A DNA stretch of 64,000 nucleotides from Desulfarculus baarsii DSM 2075 (GTDB lineage Bacteria > Desulfobacterota > Desulfarculia > Desulfarculales > Desulfarculaceae): NCBI RefSeq assembly GCF_000143965.1, contig NC_014365.1:3591732-3655731 (forward strand). The letters are read 5' to 3'. Numbering within the stretch: the stretch's first letter is position 1; each line of letters starts with the position of its first letter. A model generated the notes under the pieces. It saw only the letters and a list, made by a program, of their open reading frames with translations. It was not told where the DNA came from and did no database searches. A program made the position numbers and the translations under genes. Below, one piece after another: positions 60,392 to 64,000 of the stretch.

Positions 60392-61603
60392 TCAGTCGCT
60401 TTCATGAAACTTATGATGCACCGCCCGCACCGCCTCGTAAACCTGGAAAAAGGCCGCGACCACCGCCGGGTCGAACTTTGCCCCCGCTTGCTGGCGGAGA
60501 AAGGCCAACACGTCGTTTTCGGGCCAGGCCGGTTTGTAGACGCGCGTGGAGATCAGGGCGTCGTAAACATCGGCCAGGGCGACCACGCGGGCCGAGAGGG
60601 GGATCTCCTCGCCGCGCAGGCCGGGGCCGGGCGTGGCCAGGCCGCCCGGCCGGAGGACGTAGCGCCCCGGATAACCGCCACCATCCCAGCTTTCGTGGTG
60701 GCGCAGGGCGATGACACGGGCCATGCGATCCAGGTCGCAGGTGGCCTCGTCGAAAAGCCGCGCGCCGGCCAGGGCGTGGTCTTTCATCTGGTTGAACTCG
60801 TCGTCGGTCAGGGGGCCGGGCTTTTGCAGGATCACGTCGCTGACGGCCACCTTGCCCACGTCGTGGAGCATGGCCGCCACGCGGATCAGGTCGGTCTGGC
60901 GGCGCAGTTGGTCGCCGGCCAGGCCGCGGCTCTCGGCCAGGCGCTCGAAAACCAGCGCGGCCACGCCGCCGACCCGGTTGACGTGGGCGCTGGTCTCCTT
61001 GGGGTCGCGCAGCTCGGCCATGCGCATGGTGCGCAGGATCAACTGGCGCGTGATCAGCGCCCGCTCCAGGACGATGGCCCCCGAGGCCGCGCAAAAGCCG
61101 GCCAGGGTCGCCTCGCGGGGGCCAAAAGGCCCCACCCGGCCATCGGGCGCTTTGGCGTTGATCAGCTCCAGCACGCCCACCAGGCGGCCCTGGCTGGTAG
61201 TCATGGGCAAGACCAGCAGCGAGCGGGTCTGGTAGCCGCTCTGGCGGTCATAGGCGTCGTTGAAGCGATAGGGGGCCGTGGCCGGGATATTGGCCGCCTC
61301 GTCGATGACGAGCGTCTGGCCCGTGGCCGCGCAGTAGCCGGCCAGCGAAGCCCCGCCCAGGGGCAAGAGCTTATCGATGTAGACGCTCTTGCCGTGGCCG
61401 TCCAGGCTGTCGTTTTGCACGTGGACAAAGCGCAGGCCCTCATCCTCGGCCAGAAAGATCGAGCCGGCGTCGGCCCCGACCAGGCGTCGGGCCTGGGTCA
61501 GGATGTCGTCGAGCAGGTGCTCGACGTCGTTGGCGGCGACCGTGCCGGCGATCATGGCCAGCAGCCGGCCCAGGGTGGTTTGATCGTCGGGCCAGGCGTC
61601 CAC
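60392..61603 (-). CDS. GAF HD-GYP cyclic-di-GMP phosphodiesterase
   Basis: 403 residues from GTG 61603. An N-terminal GAF domain (GADAGSIFLAEDEGLRFV) precedes an HD-GYP domain with MLHDVGKVAVSD, RHHESWDGGGYPGRY and ADVYDAL. All metal residues of the HD core appear present, so it likely degrades cyclic di-GMP. It lies 3 bp after the metallo-hydrolase gene and upstream of a class III cyclase gene, mixing two second messengers in one operon. Confidence 0.9.
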   Translation of the reverse strand: MDAWPDDQTTLGRLLAMIAGTVAANDVEHLLDDILTQARRLVGADAGSIFLAEDEGLRFVHVQNDSLDGHGKSVYIDKLLPLGGASLAGYCAATGQTLVIDEAANIPATAPYRFNDAYDRQSGYQTRSLLVLPMTTSQGRLVGVLELINAKAPDGRVGPFGPREATLAGFCAASGAIVLERALITRQLILRTMRMAELRDPKETSAHVNRVGGVAALVFERLAESRGLAGDQLRRQTDLIRVAAMLHDVGKVAVSDVILQKPGPLTDDEFNQMKDHALAGARLFDEATCDLDRMARVIALRHHESWDGGGYPGRYVLRPGGLATPGPGLRGEEIPLSARVVALADVYDALISTRVYKPAWPENDVLAFLRQQAGAKFDPAVVAAFFQVYEAVRAVHHKFHESD

Positions 61604-61606
61604 GGG

Positions 61607-62431
61607 CTAGATTTCCACCGTAAGACCGACGTGGGCGGCCTGGACCAAAAGGCGCGGGCCGGCGGCGCGGCGGGCCTTTTCGACGATGGCCTCGACCTGG
61701 TCGTCAACGCGGTCGGGGTCGTGGTGGGTCAGGATCAGCCGGCCCACCCCGGCGGCCCGGGCCAGTTCGACCGCCGAGCGCCAGTCGGAATGGCCCCAGC
61801 CCTTGCGCGCGGGCATCTCGTCGGGTTCGAACTGGGCGTCGTGGACCAGCACGTCGACGCCTTGGCAAAAGCGGGGCAGGCGTTGGCTGGCGGCGGCGGC
61901 CGGGTCCAGTTCGTTGTCGCTGATGAAGGCCAAGGCGCGGCCGTGGGCCTCGAAGCGCAGGCCGATGGCCCCCTGGGGATGGTTGAGCGGCGTGGTGCGC
62001 ACCTCCAGCGGGCCCAGTTTGAAGCGCGGCGCGGCCAGGGCCGGATCCTGGACGATGCGCGCGGCCAACTGGCCAAACTCCACCGGAAAGCGGCCCAGGC
62101 CCTCCACCCGGCCGAACATGCCGGCCAGGCCGGCCAGGGCCCGGGGCCAGCCGCCCAGGCGCACCCGCCAGCCCGGCGCGTAGAGCGGCCCGAAAAAGGG
62201 CAGGCCCATGGTATGATCCCAGTGCAGGTGGGTCATCAGCAACAGCGTCTCGCCCGCGCCCTCGGCCAGCAGGCGGCGGCCCAGTTCACGCGCGCCGCTG
62301 CCGCCGTCGATGACCAGCGGCGCAAGCCCCGCCAGGCGCAGCTCCAGGCAGGTGGTCTGGCCGCCAAAGCGCGTGAAGTTTGGCCCGGCCACGGGGAACG
62401 AACCCCGCGCGCCGTGGAAGGTCAGCCGCAT
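61607..62431 (-). CDS. Metallo-beta-lactamase fold phosphodiesterase-like protein
   Basis: 274 residues from ATG 62431, with GGAG 5 bp upstream. It opens MRLTFHGARGSFPV, the start of RNase Z/PhnP-like and cyclic-nucleotide phosphodiesterase-type hydrolases. It has THLHWDHTMG, DGGSGARELG, ISDNE and LTHHDP, a full two-metal site. In a cyclase-containing operon a phosphodiesterase role is attractive but unproven. Confidence 0.85.
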   Translation of the reverse strand: MRLTFHGARGSFPVAGPNFTRFGGQTTCLELRLAGLAPLVIDGGSGARELGRRLLAEGAGETLLLMTHLHWDHTMGLPFFGPLYAPGWRVRLGGWPRALAGLAGMFGRVEGLGRFPVEFGQLAARIVQDPALAAPRFKLGPLEVRTTPLNHPQGAIGLRFEAHGRALAFISDNELDPAAAASQRLPRFCQGVDVLVHDAQFEPDEMPARKGWGHSDWRSAVELARAAGVGRLILTHHDPDRVDDQVEAIVEKARRAAGPRLLVQAAHVGLTVEI

Positions 62432-62584
62432 GCCGTCTCCTCGGTGGATGATCGAACTATCTCGCATATACTAAACCGACCCGCCGCAAACGGCCAGCCC
62501 CGGCGGCGGACCGGACCAAAAAAGCCGTTTCGGGGCCGCTTGGGCCGTGGTATCCTCCCTGGCCATGACAACGGAAAGGTGACG

Positions 62585-63367
62585 ATGCTAGAGATCCAAC
62601 ACATCAGCCAGCTTTGGCGACACCGGGCGCTGGTCTGGGCCCTGACCGGCCGCGAGCTCAAGGGCCGCTATCGCGGTTCGGTGCTGGGTTTCCTGTGGAC
62701 ATTCCTTAATCCCCTGCTGCTGCTATTGGTTTATTCCCTGGTTTTCAGCGTGTATTTCCGGGTGGAGATGGAGCACTATTCGGTGTTCATGTTCACGGGG
62801 CTGTTGCCGTGGATATTTTTCTCGCAGTCGCTGCTGGACGGCGCGGGCGCGGTGGTGGACGCCGGCAGCCTGGTGACCAAGGTGACATTCCCCATGCAGG
62901 TGCTGCCGGCAAACCGGGTGCTGGTCAATTTTGTCAATTTTTTGCTCAGCTTGCCGGTGCTGGTGGTTTTTCTTCTGGCCAGCGGCAAGGGCCTTAGCTG
63001 GCATTGGGCGCTGTTTCCGGCGGTGGCGCTGGCCCATCTGCTGTTTACGTTTTCGCTGGCCCTGGTCCTCTGCACGGCCTGCGTGTTTCTGCGCGACACC
63101 AGGCATATCCTGGGCAACCTGATCACGCTGTGGTTTTTCCTGACGCCCATACTCTATCCGCTCTCCAGCGTGCCGGCCCAGTTCCGCTGGCTGGCGCTGT
63201 TCAATCCCGCGACGATCTTCACCATGGCCTACCAGGACATCTGCTTTTGGGGCCGTCAGCCGCGCTGGGACTTGCTCGGCTTGATGGTCTTGATTAGCCT
63301 TGTCTTTTTGGCCGTGGGCATCCGCATTTTCGAGGCCTACAAAGAATACTTCGCCGAAAAGATCTGA
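62585..63367 (+). CDS. ABC-2 type polysaccharide export permease
   Basis: 260 residues from ATG 62585, with GGAAAGG upstream. Six membrane helices and the family signature are present: LTGRELKGRYRGSVLGFLWTFLNPLL near the start, PANRVLVNF in the middle, and LTPILYPLSSVP. Homologues (Wzm/KpsM/TagG) move lipid-linked O-antigen, capsule or teichoic-type glycans across the inner membrane with an ATPase partner. No ATPase gene follows before the window ends, so it may lie beyond or elsewhere. Confidence 0.88.
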   Translation: MLEIQHISQLWRHRALVWALTGRELKGRYRGSVLGFLWTFLNPLLLLLVYSLVFSVYFRVEMEHYSVFMFTGLLPWIFFSQSLLDGAGAVVDAGSLVTKVTFPMQVLPANRVLVNFVNFLLSLPVLVVFLLASGKGLSWHWALFPAVALAHLLFTFSLALVLCTACVFLRDTRHILGNLITLWFFLTPILYPLSSVPAQFRWLALFNPATIFTMAYQDICFWGRQPRWDLLGLMVLISLVFLAVGIRIFEAYKEYFAEKI

Positions 63368-63386
63368 ACGCCGCCTGGCTCGCGCC

Positions 63387-63425
63387 AGCGCCGCCTCGGT
63401 TTGCCCTGGGCGGCCGCGCTTTTTT
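63387..63425 (+). terminator. Rho-independent terminator after the permease gene
   Basis: AGCGC plus CGCC pairs with GGCG plus GCGCT with a small bulge, followed by TTTTTT. Confidence 0.65.
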
Positions 63426-64000
63426 GTGACGCCAGGCGCCGCGATGCGGGATGAGCAAATGTGGAAAAGTGGCATAACATATATTAAATATTGATTATTT
63501 TTTACACATTATTGCCGATGCCGTTGTAGAAAACCAGTGGATTGGCCCTTTCACCGTGTGTAAAACATGTTGGCCCGCCGCTGATTGTTGTTGAAACCGC
63601 ACTGAAAGATTGAGGAAAAGCCAGGCGCCGGTCATGGCGCGCGGCAGAGGGCCGCGCCGCTTCGCACCAGGCCGGCGCGGCGGCGCAAAGCGGGCATCAC
63701 GCCGAAAAATTTGCCCAAAACAGTGTTAGGCATTGATGAAACGGAGCCGTAATAACGACTAATCCCCATGATTTTCATGACAAAATAGGGATTGATCCTG
63801 CCGGGGAAACAGGCCTATCATTTCCGCCATGCAACGATATTCTTTGTGAAATTAGTCTACTATCATGAGGCTAAATTTTTTAGATCGATCTCACTAGTTG
63901 AGCCCTGCGTGACGTCACATATTTGCAACACTGGCCAGCGCCAGATAACCGTGGAATGCAAATCGATGATTTATGGCGATTAAAGATGAAATTTGATGAA
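63426..64000. other. AT-rich intergenic end of window
   Basis: About 575 bp with distinctly lower GC than the rest and no supportable gene; a 63-codon frame at 63792 lacks a ribosome site and protein-like character. It holds GTGACGTCAC (63909-63918) and AGATCGATCT palindromes and several AT-rich promoter-like stretches (ATATTAAATATTGATTATTT at about 63479). It is probably the control region of genes beyond the window. Confidence 0.5.

Noticed and set aside
60266..62584. Long plus-strand extension upstream of the ABC permease (to 1033 codons)
   Set aside because: The part before ATG 62585 is antisense to SH3, HD-GYP and metallo-hydrolase genes. The permease has its own GGAAAGG site and starts exactly where homologues do.
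63792..63983. 63-codon frame at the right end
   Set aside because: No ribosome site, atypical composition and no protein-like features; treated as intergenic.
1..64000. CRISPR arrays, tRNA/rRNA genes and insertion sequences
   Set aside because: No regularly spaced repeats, no tRNA-like T-loop and acceptor pairs, and no transposase frames were seen.

Overview
This is a GC-rich, gene-dense bacterial chromosome segment. Many genes overlap by 4 bp (ATGA or GTGA), GTG and TTG starts are common, and Shine-Dalgarno sites are clear. Acyl-CoA, CoA-transferase and biotin-carboxylase genes, sigma-54 regulation, chemotaxis and cyclic-nucleotide signalling and a RimO-type enzyme fit a free-living Desulfobacterota ('deltaproteobacterial') anaerobe, perhaps Desulfarculus-like. 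That placement is inference from gene content only. No rRNA, tRNA, CRISPR array or insertion sequence was found.

Layout. (1) 1-4.3 kb, minus strand: envelope-glycan genes (GH99/WbsX-like lipoprotein cut by the window edge, GT2, polytopic glycosyltransferase) and a methyltransferase. (2) 4.5-6.9 kb: secreted Cache-like protein, short tandem repeat, glnS. (3) 7.1-19.1 kb, plus strand: a MerR regulator with a perfect palindromic operator, then a nine-gene acyl-CoA operon. It holds three acyl-CoA dehydrogenase-like proteins, a biotin-dependent acyl-CoA carboxylase whose alpha subunit is split into two genes, an acyl-CoA ligase, a crotonase and an AtuA-family protein. It resembles liu/atu (branched acyl-CoA or terpenoid acid) pathways. 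(4) 19.2-26.9 kb, minus strand: rimO, an orphan HicB-like protein, a fusion of cysteine synthase with a CysRS-like domain whose HIGH and KMSKS motifs are degenerate, and a four-gene operon ending in a TtuA/TtcA-like protein. (5) 27-32 kb: pentapeptide-repeat protein, a ~440 bp structured leader ahead of a group 2 sigma factor, an SMR transporter, and a chemoreceptor with a sigma-54 promoter. (6) 32.4-35.4 kb: two tandem acetyl-CoA hydrolase/transferase paralogues. (7) 36.1-45.1 kb: a compact phage cassette (Mor-type activator, terminase, portal, protease, capsid, neck, tail tube) with no integrase, replication, tape-measure, baseplate or lysis genes. (8) 45.1-50 kb, minus strand: serS with a coupled penicillin-binding transpeptidase, and a GAF-GGDEF cyclase. 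(9) 50-55.5 kb, plus strand: a coupled signalling operon (histidine kinase, 31-residue membrane peptide, metallo-hydrolase, membrane PAS sensor that stops after its histidine domain, NtrC-type regulator). (10) 55.8-63.4 kb: J-domain protein, then a minus-strand operon (metallo-hydrolase, HD-GYP, SH3, M48 peptidase, CHASE2 cyclase), then a polysaccharide-type ABC permease and an AT-rich end without a supported gene.

The strongest candidates for something undescribed are the CysK-CysRS-like fusion, the tail-less but intact phage head cassette, and the split carboxylase/AtuA operon with its palindromic operator.
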